Shown: positions 1-9,932 of the stretch, piece by piece
How positions within the stretch are numbered: position 1 is the first letter of the stretch
Layout of the letters: every line of letters begins with the position of its first letter
Assembly: GCF_014212495.1 (NCBI RefSeq)
Contig: NZ_JACKZC010000004.1
Location: 248,001 to 312,000 of the forward strand
DNA: 64,000 bases
Reading direction: 5' to 3'
Origin: Pontibacter sp. Tf4
GTDB taxonomy: Bacteria > Bacteroidota > Bacteroidia > Cytophagales > Hymenobacteraceae
Notes under the pieces: generated by a model
What the model saw: only the letters and a program-made list of their open reading frames with translations
What the model was told of the DNA's origin: nothing
The model's database searches: none
Program-made: the position numbers and the translations under genes

Positions 1-1
1 G

Positions 2-79
2 GGTTCTGTGGTGTATGACCGCGAAGTGCGGTTTACCGTAACCGAGCCCGGCCGCTGGGTGCTGCGCATTGATGTGTAA
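2..79 (+). CDS. C-terminal end of an unidentified protein (partial)
   Basis: An open frame enters from the left edge and stops at TAA 77-79, leaving the last 25 residues, ending in RWVLRIDV. The alternating hydrophobic and polar residues suggest the last strands of a beta-sandwich domain. Too little is present to name a family. A strong terminator follows within 30 bases, so it ends its transcription unit and is not co-transcribed with the ATP synthase genes. Confidence 0.6.
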   Translation, partial: GSVVYDREVRFTVTEPGRWVLRIDV

Positions 80-106
80 CACCATGTAAACCTATAAATA
101 ACGGGA

Positions 107-148
107 ACAGCCCTGCCAAAACAACCGCCTGGCAGGGCTGTTTTTATT
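107..148 (+). terminator. Rho-independent terminator ahead of atpD
   Basis: A perfect 12-bp stem (ACAGCCCTGCCA 107-118 with TGGCAGGGCTGT 130-141) is followed by a T-rich run. It separates the upstream gene end from atpD. Confidence 0.9.
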
Positions 149-211
149 TAACCTCTGTTGGTTGGCGCTGAGTAAGTTAAAAGTTTTTGAGGTGTTACAT
201 GGATTTAATAG

Positions 212-1783
<1,572 letters not shown>

Positions 1784-1791
1784 ATTCAAGA

Positions 1792-1834
1792 AACAGTTAG
1801 CAGTGATCAGTAAGTAAAATCTGGTCACTGTTAA
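1792..1834. repeat. Imperfect hairpin between atpD and atpC
   Basis: AACAGTTAGCAGTGATCAG can pair with CTGGTCACTGTTAATTGTT across a short loop, the mismatches being mostly G-U pairs. It resembles common Bacteroidota intergenic AT-rich palindromes. It could stabilise or attenuate the atpDC message; no U-tract follows, so it is not a classic terminator. Confidence 0.5.
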
Positions 1835-1857
1835 TTGTTAACTGATAACTGAACAAG

Positions 1858-2103
1858 ATGTATTTAGAGATAATCACACCAGATAAAAAGGTTTTTGCCG
1901 GTGAGGTAGATGCAGCTCAGTTTCCGGGAGCCAATGGTTCTTTCGAAGTGCTGGACTCGCACGCTCCTCTTATCAGCACCATGGAAAGAGGCAGAATCCG
2001 GGTAACTACCAAAAAAGGACAGGAGTTCTTTACCGTGGATGGCGGTGTGGTAGAAGTACTGAACAACAAGATCATTGTACTTGCCGAATCTGTGATCGAG
2101 TAA
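1858..2103 (+). CDS. atpC: F1F0 ATP synthase subunit epsilon (short form)
   Basis: Epsilon subunit of the F1 central stalk, coupling rotor movement to catalysis. The 81 residues cover only the N-terminal beta-sandwich domain (MYLEIITPDKKVF start, FPGANGSFEVLDSHAPLI motif). The C-terminal helical hairpin that restrains ATP hydrolysis in many bacteria is absent. Such short forms occur in other Bacteroidota, so this is probably not a truncation. It is the second gene of atpDC and is followed by a terminator. Confidence 0.93.
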   Translation: MYLEIITPDKKVFAGEVDAAQFPGANGSFEVLDSHAPLISTMERGRIRVTTKKGQEFFTVDGGVVEVLNNKIIVLAESVIE

Positions 2104-2128
2104 CAAGATCCTATTTACAAAATAGCAA

Positions 2129-2165
2129 AACGCCTCCTGCACTGATCTGCAGGAGGCGTTTTTAT
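2129..2165 (+). terminator. Terminator of the atpDC unit
   Basis: A 13-bp perfect stem (AACGCCTCCTGCA 2129-2141 with TGCAGGAGGCGTT 2148-2160), 6-base loop, then a T-rich run. Confidence 0.92.
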
Positions 2166-2177
2166 TTATACGGATTG

Positions 2178-2353
2178 CTATAGTTACAGCTGTTCCGAAT
2201 GCGGGATTATAGGGCTATAAGGCAGCTACTGAACTATAGTTGGAGATACTTTCCTATAGTTTATAGTTGCGCAAATTCAACCCCTGTGCCCAAGCTATAG
2301 TTGCTCTGGAGTCGGGCAAAGCTATAGTTATAGTTACAGGTAGTGGGCTATAG
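2178..2353. repeat. Cluster of CTATAG(TT) motifs
   Basis: Six CTATAG hexamers start at 2178, 2234, 2254, 2295, 2322 and 2348, in 176 bases with no gene. The copy at 2232-2241 is the full palindrome AACTATAGTT. Further TTATAGTT half-matches lie between them. No reading frame or hairpin explains the cluster. It sits between the atpC terminator and the convergent rhodanese stop codon. Confidence 0.85.
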
Positions 2354-2733
2354 TTATTCGGTCACCGGGTAGCCTGCTTCTTTCCAGCCTTTAAAGCCGC
2401 CATCGAGGTGCGCTACGTTGTTGTAACCCATCTGCTTCAGTGTGTTTGTGGCCAGGGCAGAGCGGCCGCCGGAAGCGCAGTGCAGGATCAGTCGTTTGTT
2501 CTTGTCAAATTCGGGTTTGTGGTAAGGTAGCGTATTGTCTGCGTAAAACTCCATCATGCCCCGCGGTGCATGCACAGATCCGGGTATTTGCCATTTTGCT
2601 GTAGTTCTTCGCTCTCCCGGATGTCTATCAGTGTAGCATTTCCATTTTTAAGCTCCTGTTGTACCTGTTCCGGTGTCAGGTTTTCGATGTTCTGTTTAGC
2701 TTCTTTAACTAAATCGGTTGCTGATTTTGCCAT
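2354..2733 (-). pseudogene. Rhodanese-like sulfurtransferase, interrupted by a frameshift
   Basis: A single-domain rhodanese of about 125 residues is split over two frames. The first frame, from the ATG at 2733, has the N-terminal helix and LIDIRESEELQQNGK. The second has APRGMMEFYADN, the active-site loop HCASGGRSA with its catalytic cysteine, and a GGFKGWKEAGYPV ending. Adding one A to the AAA run (TTT at 2587-2589 on the plus strand) restores GKIPGSVHAPRG, the usual family motif. Everything else is intact, so this may be a sequencing error or a very recent mutation. Rhodaneses move sulfane sulfur or act as sulfur carriers; the substrate is unknown. It lies upstream of atpC in convergent orientation and downstream of the reductase gene on the same strand. 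Confidence 0.85.
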
Positions 2734-2840
2734 AGTTTTAGGTTTAGTGGTGCTGTAGGAATCCTGTAAAACCTTAAACGAAACTGGCAATTAAAAGTAA
2801 AGGCCCGGGGACTTGCCAGCTATAGTTGCGCAGCTATAGT

Positions 2841-3908
2841 TTATAGTATCTCCAATTCCGCATCGCCGCCAACCGGGTAGCCAACACAGGTAAGCACAAG
2901 GCCCTGTTTCAGGTCGCGTTCCGTCAGCACTTCGTTATACGACATCCACACTTCGCCTTTCAGTACGCGGGCTACGCAGCTGCCGCACTTACCGGCATCG
3001 CAACTATAGGGCAATGTGATACCAGCCTGCCTGGCACTCTGCAGAATAGTGAGCGGGAATTTGGTTTCAACAGCGTGCTGCCTGCCATTTACCTTTAACA
3101 ATACCTGGTGGGCATCGATATCGGGTGGGACAATTTTCGGCGACGGCGTTTTATCAACATGAAAGATCTCTCTTCGGATATTATCAGCGGGGATGCCGTG
3201 TTGCCGCAGCGCAAAAGATGTTAGCCGCATATAGTTTAGCGGGCCGCAGAGGTAAAAGAGCAGCTGGTGGTAAGGTGCTATGGCCAGTTGGTCTACATAG
3301 GATTGGAGCAGTTCCTTATGCAGGCGCGCCCGGCCCAGGTCTGGCGAGTTGCTGAAAATGAACTCGATGTGTAAGCGCTCCGGAAAGTCAGCGGCCAGTT
3401 GCTGAAGCGGCTGCAGGAACATGGTTTGCTCCGGTGATCTGTTGCTGTAGAGCACCACCACATGCAGGTGCGGGAAAGCGTGCAGTGCAGTTTTGAGCAG
3501 CGAGAAGATAGGTGTAATGCCACTTCCGGCAGCCAGAAAAAAGATCTGCTTATAGTTCAGGATATCAGCTGGCAAAGTAAACAGGCCGCCGGCGCCGGTG
3601 GTTTGCAGCGTATCGCCCGGCCGGGCATGGTCTACCAGCTGCCGCGAATAAAAACCATTCTCTATCCGTTTTACGCCAATGGCAAGCGGCTCCGGCAACA
3701 CCGGCGAAGAAGTAATAGAGTAGGAGCGCCTGATTTCGCCATGGGGACCGTGATGCAGTAAGGTAAGATGTTGCCCTGCCTTGTAAGGCACCATTTCATG
3801 AAACGTGAATACTTTTACACCCGCTACTTCCTCGTATACGTCACGGATAGTGAGTGTCTGGTAATTGGTTTCCGGTGTATCTGGCATAGGCATACTCCGC
3901 ATACGCAA
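2841..3908 (-). CDS. Ferredoxin-NADP reductase-type flavoprotein with C-terminal 2Fe-2S domain (PaaE/HmpA-like)
   Basis: A three-part electron-transfer protein of 355 residues. The FAD domain has RRSYSITSSP (60-69), the nucleotide domain has GSGITP (128-133) and CGP (221-223), and a plant-type ferredoxin domain carries Cys303, Cys308, Cys311 and Cys341 in C-x4-C-x2-C spacing. Such proteins pass electrons from NAD(P)H through FAD and the iron-sulfur cluster to an oxygenase or other acceptor. No oxygenase gene is adjacent, so the partner is unknown. Several in-frame ATGs lie in the first eight codons and the start among them is uncertain. The rhodanese gene follows on the same strand about 110 bases away. 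Confidence 0.9.
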   Translation of the reverse strand: MRMRSMPMPDTPETNYQTLTIRDVYEEVAGVKVFTFHEMVPYKAGQHLTLLHHGPHGEIRRSYSITSSPVLPEPLAIGVKRIENGFYSRQLVDHARPGDTLQTTGAGGLFTLPADILNYKQIFFLAAGSGITPIFSLLKTALHAFPHLHVVVLYSNRSPEQTMFLQPLQQLAADFPERLHIEFIFSNSPDLGRARLHKELLQSYVDQLAIAPYHQLLFYLCGPLNYMRLTSFALRQHGIPADNIRREIFHVDKTPSPKIVPPDIDAHQVLLKVNGRQHAVETKFPLTILQSARQAGITLPYSCDAGKCGSCVARVLKGEVWMSYNEVLTERDLKQGLVLTCVGYPVGGDAELEIL

Positions 3909-3995
3909 ATCAACTATAGCTTGCTTTATTCAGTGCACAGAAGATAACAGACTATCGTCCGGAACCATAAAAAACTATAGTTCCGGACGATAGCG

Positions 3996-5498
3996 TTAGG
4001 AGTTGTTCGTTTTCAGGCCAAGGTTCTTCATGGTCTGCATCAGCGCTTCGTGGTCGTCGGTAATGATCAGCAGCTTATCGTCCAGGGCGAGCTCTGTTTT
4101 ACCGCCCGGTACAAAATACTTGCCGTTACGTTTCACCATTACTGCCAGTGTCTTTTCGGGCAGGGGCAGGTTCATCAGTTTATTACCCGACTGCAGCGCA
4201 TGTTCTGTTATATTCAGCTCCGTCATCACAGATTTTATCTCATCCGAGAATTCCACGTCAAAGTCTTCAGGCTTTTTGAGTGAATCAGGTTGCTCGCTCA
4301 GGCCGAGCCAGACAGCCATTTTAGAGAGCGAAGTTCCCTGCACCACCAGCGATACCAGGGTACAGAAGAAAACGATATTAAAGATAAGCCGCGCATGAGG
4401 CACATCGGCAGCGAGTGGCAGAATAGCAAAAATGATCGGAACAGCACCCCGGAGGCCTACCCACGAAACAAAGGTCCTGTCCTTAAAGGTCATGCTCTTG
4501 AAAGGCAGTGTACACAGGAAAACACTGATAGGGCGTGTTATAAAGATCATCAGGAAACTGATGATAAGGCCCGGAACAATGATAGGAACAAGCTCTCTCG
4601 GGTTAACCAGCAAACCAAGCGTCAGGAACATCAGGAGCTGGCTCATCCAGGCCATGCCATCGAAAAAGTTAAGCGATGAGCGCTTGTGTACAAACTTGGA
4701 GTTACCGATAACCAGACCGCCAATGTACACGGCCAGGTAACCGTTGCCCTGGATAAAATATGTGGCCGAAAAAATAAAGATACAGAACGTGAAAACCAGG
4801 ATAGGATAAAGCGAACTGTTATCGATTTGAACCCGGTTAATGATCTTGACAGCCAGTTTGCCCAGTGCGTAACCAGCTACCGCCCCGATAACGAGCTGCA
4901 TTACCAACATACCGGCAGCGGCCAGGTAGTTGGGTTCCGATTCCATTTTCACGATCTCGATCAGTGTAATGGTCAGGATGTAGGCCATGGGGTCGTTACT
5001 GCCGCTTTCCAGCTCCAGCATGGGTCGGAGGTTGTGTTTGAGGTGCAGGCCTTTGGAACGAAGAATAGAGAATACCGAAGCCGAGTCGGTGGAAGACATG
5101 GTAGAAGCCAGTAGCAGCGCCGTTGCCAGCCCTATTCCTGCAGATTCCATGGTTAGCCCCAGCACCCACCAACTTAGCAGGCCTGTCAGCAGGGCAGTGA
5201 GGAGTACGCCTATAGTTGCCAGCACCACACCCGGCCCGATCACCGGTCTTATCTCGGATAGTTTGGTATCCATACCGCCCGAAAACAGGATAATGCACAG
5301 GGCCACCGTACCAATGATCTGGGCTAACTGTATATTTTCGAATTCAAGGCCAAGGCCGTCGCTGCCACTCAGCATACCCACCGACAGGAATAACAGCAAG
5401 GCAGGGACCCCGAACTTGTAACCGGCTTTACCGGCTAAAATGCTTAAGAAAAAAAGAATGGCAATACTGAGGAGAACTAATTCTGTGCTTATAACCAT
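3996..5498 (-). CDS. Potassium/sodium-proton antiporter of the CPA1 CvrA/NhaP2 type
   Basis: Inner-membrane antiporter of 500 residues with about 12 hydrophobic segments, including the FGVPALLLFLSVGMLSGSDG start typical of CvrA/NhaP2 proteins and the SSTDSASVF and SGSNDPMAY segments expected to carry transport aspartates. The last 100 residues form a soluble RCK_C/TrkA_C-like domain (VKRNGKYFVPGGKTELALDD) that would bind a regulatory ligand. The ATG at 5498 is preferred because residues encoded further upstream are poorly hydrophobic and overlap the divergent gene. Likely role: cytoplasmic cation and pH balance; K+ or Na+ cannot be decided from sequence. It is divergent from the transsulfuration enzyme gene, with about 155 bases between starts. 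Confidence 0.9.
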   Translation of the reverse strand: MVISTELVLLSIAILFFLSILAGKAGYKFGVPALLLFLSVGMLSGSDGLGLEFENIQLAQIIGTVALCIILFSGGMDTKLSEIRPVIGPGVVLATIGVLLTALLTGLLSWWVLGLTMESAGIGLATALLLASTMSSTDSASVFSILRSKGLHLKHNLRPMLELESGSNDPMAYILTITLIEIVKMESEPNYLAAAGMLVMQLVIGAVAGYALGKLAVKIINRVQIDNSSLYPILVFTFCIFIFSATYFIQGNGYLAVYIGGLVIGNSKFVHKRSSLNFFDGMAWMSQLLMFLTLGLLVNPRELVPIIVPGLIISFLMIFITRPISVFLCTLPFKSMTFKDRTFVSWVGLRGAVPIIFAILPLAADVPHARLIFNIVFFCTLVSLVVQGTSLSKMAVWLGLSEQPDSLKKPEDFDVEFSDEIKSVMTELNITEHALQSGNKLMNLPLPEKTLAVMVKRNGKYFVPGGKTELALDDKLLIITDDHEALMQTMKNLGLKTNNS

Positions 5499-5654
5499 AC
5501 GCGTTGATCTGAACGATAGAAGAAATAATAAAGGAAGCAGCTGCGTGCTTTTATGAAACCAGAACCTTAAAAAAGTAATAAGGTTTCGAAAGAGTATACG
5601 TACATTGCAATATACGAAATTGTGCTTAGTTTTAGCGCCGTTAATTCCCGTTTT

Positions 5655-6785
5655 ATGCCTCAAATCACACCAAAATCTACCCCGATCTACCAGACTTCTG
5701 TTTTTACGTTTGATGACCTGAACGAACTGGAACTATATTTTGAACAGCCGGGGCAACGCTACATGTACAGCCGCTACGCTAACCCCAACTCGGATGAGCT
5801 GGCCAGCGAAGTGCACAAACTGGAAGGCGGTGCCGGCGCTATAGTTACTTCATCGGGAATGTCGGCTATACTGGCAGCTATTCTGGCTGTTTGCAAAGCC
5901 GGTGACCATGTGCTGTGTGCCGAAGAAATTTACGGGGGCTCGTCGGCGCTGCTGACGCAGGAGCTGAGCCGTATCGGGATAAGTGTTACGTATGTGCCTT
6001 CCGCGGATACCTATAGTTTCGATGCGCTGGTGCAGCCCAATACGCGCCTGTTTCTGGCCGAAACCATGAGCAACCCGCTACTGCTGGTCTTCGATCTGAA
6101 ACGCCTCTCGGAACAGACCGCAAAACATAAGATCAAACTTGTAATCGATAATACCTTTGCCACGCCTGTACTTACCAAACCGCTCAGCCTGGGTGCCGAT
6201 ATTGTGATCCATAGTGTGACCAAATACCTCTCGGGGCACAGCGATGTGACGGCGGGTGTGGTGATATGTAATACCAAAGAAGACCTGCAGCGCGTGCAGA
6301 AAGTAATGCTGACCTATGGCCTGAACCTGAGCCCGTTTGAGAGCTGGCTGGCTGCCCGCGGCCTTAAAACACTTCGCCTGCGCATGAAACAGCATTGCAG
6401 CAATGCCCAAACGATAGCTGAATTCCTGGCTTCACACGAAAAGGTAGCACAGGTGTGGTACCCAGGGCTGGCGGCGTACCCGCAACACAAACTGGCTTAT
6501 GAGCAGGGCAACGGGATGTTTGGCGGCATGATGAGCTTCCGGATAAAAGACGATGCCGAGGCTGTGAACAGGTTTATGCGCGGGCTGGAGCACATTCCGT
6601 TTGCGCCGTCGCTGGCTGGTGTGAGTACCTCTGTTTCTTACCCATTGGGTACCTCTCACCGCTCGCTCAGCAAAGAGCAACAGCAGAAAATAGGCATTAC
6701 CGCAGGCGTTATCCGCTTGTCCGTAGGGATTGAAGAGCCGGAAGAACTGCTGGTGGACCTGGAGCGTGGGTTAAGTAAACTATAG
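5655..6785 (+). CDS. PLP-dependent transsulfuration enzyme (cystathionine gamma-synthase / methionine gamma-lyase family)
   Basis: Cys/Met metabolism PLP enzyme of 376 residues. Visible motifs are YMYSRYANPN (36-45, phosphate and active-site tyrosine region), EIYGGSSALL, AETMSNPLL, DNTFATP with the PLP-nitrogen aspartate at 165, and HSVTKYLSGHSD with the Schiff-base lysine at 190. It could act in cysteine/methionine interconversion or in gamma-elimination of sulfur amino acids; sequence alone does not separate these. The ATG at 5655 gives the expected N-terminus, and an earlier ATG at 5622 would add 11 atypical residues. The gene ends AAA-CTA-TAG, its stop lying within a CTATAG motif. Confidence 0.9.
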   Translation: MPQITPKSTPIYQTSVFTFDDLNELELYFEQPGQRYMYSRYANPNSDELASEVHKLEGGAGAIVTSSGMSAILAAILAVCKAGDHVLCAEEIYGGSSALLTQELSRIGISVTYVPSADTYSFDALVQPNTRLFLAETMSNPLLLVFDLKRLSEQTAKHKIKLVIDNTFATPVLTKPLSLGADIVIHSVTKYLSGHSDVTAGVVICNTKEDLQRVQKVMLTYGLNLSPFESWLAARGLKTLRLRMKQHCSNAQTIAEFLASHEKVAQVWYPGLAAYPQHKLAYEQGNGMFGGMMSFRIKDDAEAVNRFMRGLEHIPFAPSLAGVSTSVSYPLGTSHRSLSKEQQQKIGITAGVIRLSVGIEEPEELLVDLERGLSKL

Positions 6786-6792
6786 CTATAGT

Positions 6793-7929
6793 TTATTCCA
6801 GCTCCTGTTTCAGGGTTCTTACTACTTTGTCCAGGTCTTCATCGGTTAAGCTGCTGGTGCTGGGCAGGCACAGGCCGCGCTCAAACAAACGGTCGCTGGT
6901 GCCGTTGCCGTAGTAACTATAGCCTGAAAATAAAGGTTGCTGGTGCATGGGTTTCCACACCTGGCGGCTCTCTATGTTTTCATGCTCCAGGGCCTGGCGC
7001 ATCCTTTCCGGCGACACGCCTTCCGGTAAAAGCAAGGTGCTGAGCCAGCGGTTGGTAAAGCAAGTTTTAGGCTCCGGCAGAAACTCAATTCCTTCTATTT
7101 CCTGCAACTGGCTCTGGTAGTAACTATAGATCTCGCGGCGCTGTTTTACTCTTTTCTCTAGTACTTCCAGCTGCCCGCGGCCGATGCCGGCGCTTACGTT
7201 GCTCAGCATATAGTTGTAGCCCAGCTGCGAGTGAAGGTAATACGGTGCCGGTTCTTTGGCCTGGTTAGCCAGAAACTCTGCCTGCTTTGCCAGTTCTTCA
7301 TCGGCCGTTATCAACGCCCCGCCCCCGGACGTGGTGACGATCTTGTTGCCGTTAAAAGAGAAAACCCCAACCTTGCCAAAGGTACCTACCTGATGACCAC
7401 TATAGCGCGAGCCAAGGGCTTCGGCAGCATCTTCCAGCACAGGTATCTCGTAGCGGTTTGCCACTTCCATAATCTCCTTCAGCTTTGCCGGCATGCCGTA
7501 CAGGTGCACCAGCAAGATGCAGGCTGGCTTTTTACCGCGGGCTATAGTTCCCTTTATCGCTTCTTCCAGCAATACGGGATCCATGTTCCAGGTCTCGGGC
7601 TCGCTGTCCACAAAAACAGGGGTGGCGCCAACATATAGTATCGGGTTAGCCGATGCCACAAAGGTAAATGTGGAGCAGATCACTTCGTCGCCGGGCTGTA
7701 CGCCAAGTACCCGTAAGGCTAAATGCAGGGCCGCTGTGCCGGAGCTTAGGGCTACCGCATGCTGGGCATTGGTGTGCTGGCAGATGTCGTGCTCAAACCC
7801 GGGTACATTGGGGCCTTTGGTGCTCACCCAGTTATCTTCCAGCGCCTTCTGCACATAATTGCGTTCGTGCCCGCCCATGTGCGGCACCGATAAGAATATT
7901 CGTCCCGGTCTGTAGAGTATTTGCTTCAT
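6793..7929 (-). CDS. DegT/DnrJ/EryC1/StrS family aminotransferase (sugar-nucleotide type)
   Basis: PLP-dependent aminotransferase of 378 residues, of the family that aminates nucleotide-linked keto-sugars for surface glycans. Motifs are SSGTAALHLAL, the ATPVFVDSEP segment, EDAAEALGS with Asp167, and the FSFNGNKIVTTSGGG block with the Schiff-base lysine near 196. It is close in style to PglE/bacillosamine-type members, but the substrate cannot be read from the sequence. The ATG at 7929 gives MKQILYRPGRIFLSVPHMGG; an ATG ten codons earlier is less likely. No other sugar-nucleotide gene is adjacent. It is convergent with the transsulfuration gene with only 7 bases between stops. Confidence 0.9.
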   Translation of the reverse strand: MKQILYRPGRIFLSVPHMGGHERNYVQKALEDNWVSTKGPNVPGFEHDICQHTNAQHAVALSSGTAALHLALRVLGVQPGDEVICSTFTFVASANPILYVGATPVFVDSEPETWNMDPVLLEEAIKGTIARGKKPACILLVHLYGMPAKLKEIMEVANRYEIPVLEDAAEALGSRYSGHQVGTFGKVGVFSFNGNKIVTTSGGGALITADEELAKQAEFLANQAKEPAPYYLHSQLGYNYMLSNVSAGIGRGQLEVLEKRVKQRREIYSYYQSQLQEIEGIEFLPEPKTCFTNRWLSTLLLPEGVSPERMRQALEHENIESRQVWKPMHQQPLFSGYSYYGNGTSDRLFERGLCLPSTSSLTDEDLDKVVRTLKQELE

Positions 7930-8228
7930 GTGGGAAGATAGAGGGTTTAGGCTATACAAATAAGCAAAAGTTTTTGAAGAACATACAGCAGGTTATAGTT
8001 GGAAAAGCATAAGAAACCAGCAGATAACCAAATTCTGGGCTTTACCGGCATAGCTTTTCAGGAAGTTTATAGTTGCAATATGTGTGCAGCTCATCAGTAC
8101 GTATATCGTTTTCAGTATGTTTACTTGAGGCGCGGTGTTTAATGGGCAGGGCGCAACTATAAAACTATACCGAACAACTACCGATAAAGCCCGTTATTTG
8201 CTTACTTGCAGCAACTATCCTTATACCA
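7930..8228. other. Divergent intergenic region before ispE
   Basis: About 300 bases between the DegT-type and ispE starts. It holds TTATAGTT and AACTATA half-motifs of the scattered palindrome (two in tandem near 8157-8169). No convincing TTTG/TAnnTTTG promoter, hairpin or small gene was found. Confidence 0.5.
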
Positions 8229-9035
8229 ATGCTTGATTTCCCGAACGCAAAAATAAATTTAGGCTTACAGATCATCGAGAAAAGGCCGGATGGCTTTCAT
8301 AACCTGGCGTCGTGCTTTTACCCGGTGCAGTGGTGCGATGCGCTGGAAATTTTGCCTGCTACAGAGAATAATTTTACAATGAGTGGCCTGCCAGTGCCCG
8401 GCAACCCCGAAACCAACCTGTGCCTGAAAGCCTATCAGTTGCTGCATAAAGAGCACAACCTGCCACCGGTGCACATGCACCTGCACAAGGTAATTCCGAT
8501 GGGGGCAGGGCTGGGAGGAGGCTCTTCTGATGCTGCTTTTGTGTTGCGCACCCTCAACAAACTTTTCGACCTGAACTTACCCGTAGAAGCCCTGCAAAAC
8601 TACGCCCGCCAGCTGGGCAGCGACTGTGCCTTTTTTGTAGAGAACAAACCGGTAATAGCCATAGAACGCGGCGATGTTTTCATCCCGGCAACTATAGATT
8701 TAAGCGGCTATAGTTGTGTGATTGTTTACCCGGGCATCCACATCACCACCGCCGAAGCCTACGGCGGCGTTACCCCCGAAAAGCCGGACAGCTCCATCGA
8801 GATGATCCTGCAACAGGACATGAAACTATGGCGCGAGCTGTTGGTAAATGATTTTGAAAAGTCGCTGTTCCCGAAATACCCCGAACTGGCCAACCTGAAG
8901 GCAAACCTGTACGAAGCAGGCGCTTTGTACGCCTCCATGACAGGTTCCGGCTCGGCGGTTTACGGTATCTTTAAAGGCGATGCCCCGGAATTAATCTTTC
9001 CGAAGCACTACCTCATCTGGAAAGGCCTGCTTTAG
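8229..9035 (+). CDS. ispE: 4-diphosphocytidyl-2-C-methyl-D-erythritol kinase
   Basis: GHMP kinase of the non-mevalonate isoprenoid pathway, phosphorylating the 2-hydroxyl of CDP-methylerythritol. The 268-residue product has the N-terminal FPNAKINLGL (catalytic-region Lys8), the ATP-binding PMGAGLGGGSSDAAF (90-104), Asp132 in LGSDCAFF, and the late SMTGSGSAVYGIF glycine-rich motif. Length and motif order fit an intact enzyme. Its 3' end overlaps the convergent EamA gene by 45 bases. Two CTATAG motifs lie in the coding sequence near 8690-8715. Confidence 0.95.
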   Translation: MLDFPNAKINLGLQIIEKRPDGFHNLASCFYPVQWCDALEILPATENNFTMSGLPVPGNPETNLCLKAYQLLHKEHNLPPVHMHLHKVIPMGAGLGGGSSDAAFVLRTLNKLFDLNLPVEALQNYARQLGSDCAFFVENKPVIAIERGDVFIPATIDLSGYSCVIVYPGIHITTAEAYGGVTPEKPDSSIEMILQQDMKLWRELLVNDFEKSLFPKYPELANLKANLYEAGALYASMTGSGSAVYGIFKGDAPELIFPKHYLIWKGLL

Positions 9036-9932
9036 CTTGTTGCGGCGCTCGGCAAACGAGTTTATCACCGGGTAAATAAAAACGCTGATCAGGATAATGG
9101 CCGCACCAATATAGAATTCCGATGACAGCTGGCTGCTCTCATTAAATATAAAGATGGCCATAATGATGCCGTACACAGGCTCCAGGTTCACGGTCAGGTT
9201 CATGGTGTAGGCCGAGATACGTTGCATGAGGCGGACACCGGCGGTATAGGCATACACGGTACAGGCCAGGATCAGCACGGCCATGTATACCACATCCATC
9301 GGCACCATGTTAAAGTTCAGCTGGCCGCTCTCCACAAAGTACAAGGTGTATATCGGAAAGAACAGCACCGTAGCTAAAAAGGCCCCGCCCATTTCGTAGC
9401 AGGTAATGGTGGTAGAGGGTATCTTTTTTACCAGAGCTGCATTGATAATAGTAAAAATGGAAGCCAGGAACGCCGATCCGATAGCCATCGTTAACCCCAG
9501 CATGCTGCTGAAATCAGTTTCGTTGCGGAAGATGATGTACAGGCCAAGAATGATCAGCAGCGCCAGGAAAACCTCGTATGGCTTTATCTTTTTCTTTGTA
9601 AAGAACGGTTCCAGGAAAGAGGTCCACAGGCTACACGTTGCCATCCCGATCAGGCAGATAGAAACAGACGCTACGCGCGCCGCGGCAAAGAACAGGATCC
9701 AGTGAGCCGCTATCAGTACACCAACACCCAGCAGTTTCAGCGCCGTGGCACGTCCCATCCAGAAAACCGCTTTGGTCTTATAAATGATGACGCCCAGTGC
9801 CAGTGCTGCAAAAAATGTTCTGATCGCAACCAGCTCAACAGCCGGAATGGTAATGAGTTTGCCAAGTATGGCCGTAAAGCCCCACAGCAGAATTACAAAG
9901 TGGAGTTCTAAAAAATCTTTTAAGCGTGGCAT
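8991..9932 (-). CDS. EamA/DMT family transporter
   Basis: A 313-residue membrane protein with about ten hydrophobic segments in two EamA repeats, typical of the drug/metabolite transporter superfamily. The second repeat includes NLEPVYGIIMAIFIF, a hallmark of the fold. Substrate unknown. It is the last gene of tgt-lptG-EamA: its ATG overlaps the lptG stop by one base, indicating translational coupling. Its 3' end overlaps ispE on the other strand. Confidence 0.88.
   Translation of the reverse strand: MPRLKDFLELHFVILLWGFTAILGKLITIPAVELVAIRTFFAALALGVIIYKTKAVFWMGRATALKLLGVGVLIAAHWILFFAAARVASVSICLIGMATCSLWTSFLEPFFTKKKIKPYEVFLALLIILGLYIIFRNETDFSSMLGLTMAIGSAFLASIFTIINAALVKKIPSTTITCYEMGGAFLATVLFFPIYTLYFVESGQLNFNMVPMDVVYMAVLILACTVYAYTAGVRLMQRISAYTMNLTVNLEPVYGIIMAIFIFNESSQLSSEFYIGAAIILISVFIYPVINSFAERRNKLKQAFPDEVVLRKD

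Noticed and set aside
2178..2353. CTATAG cluster as a CRISPR array
   Set aside because: Spacing is irregular, the unit is only 6-10 bases and no cas gene is present.
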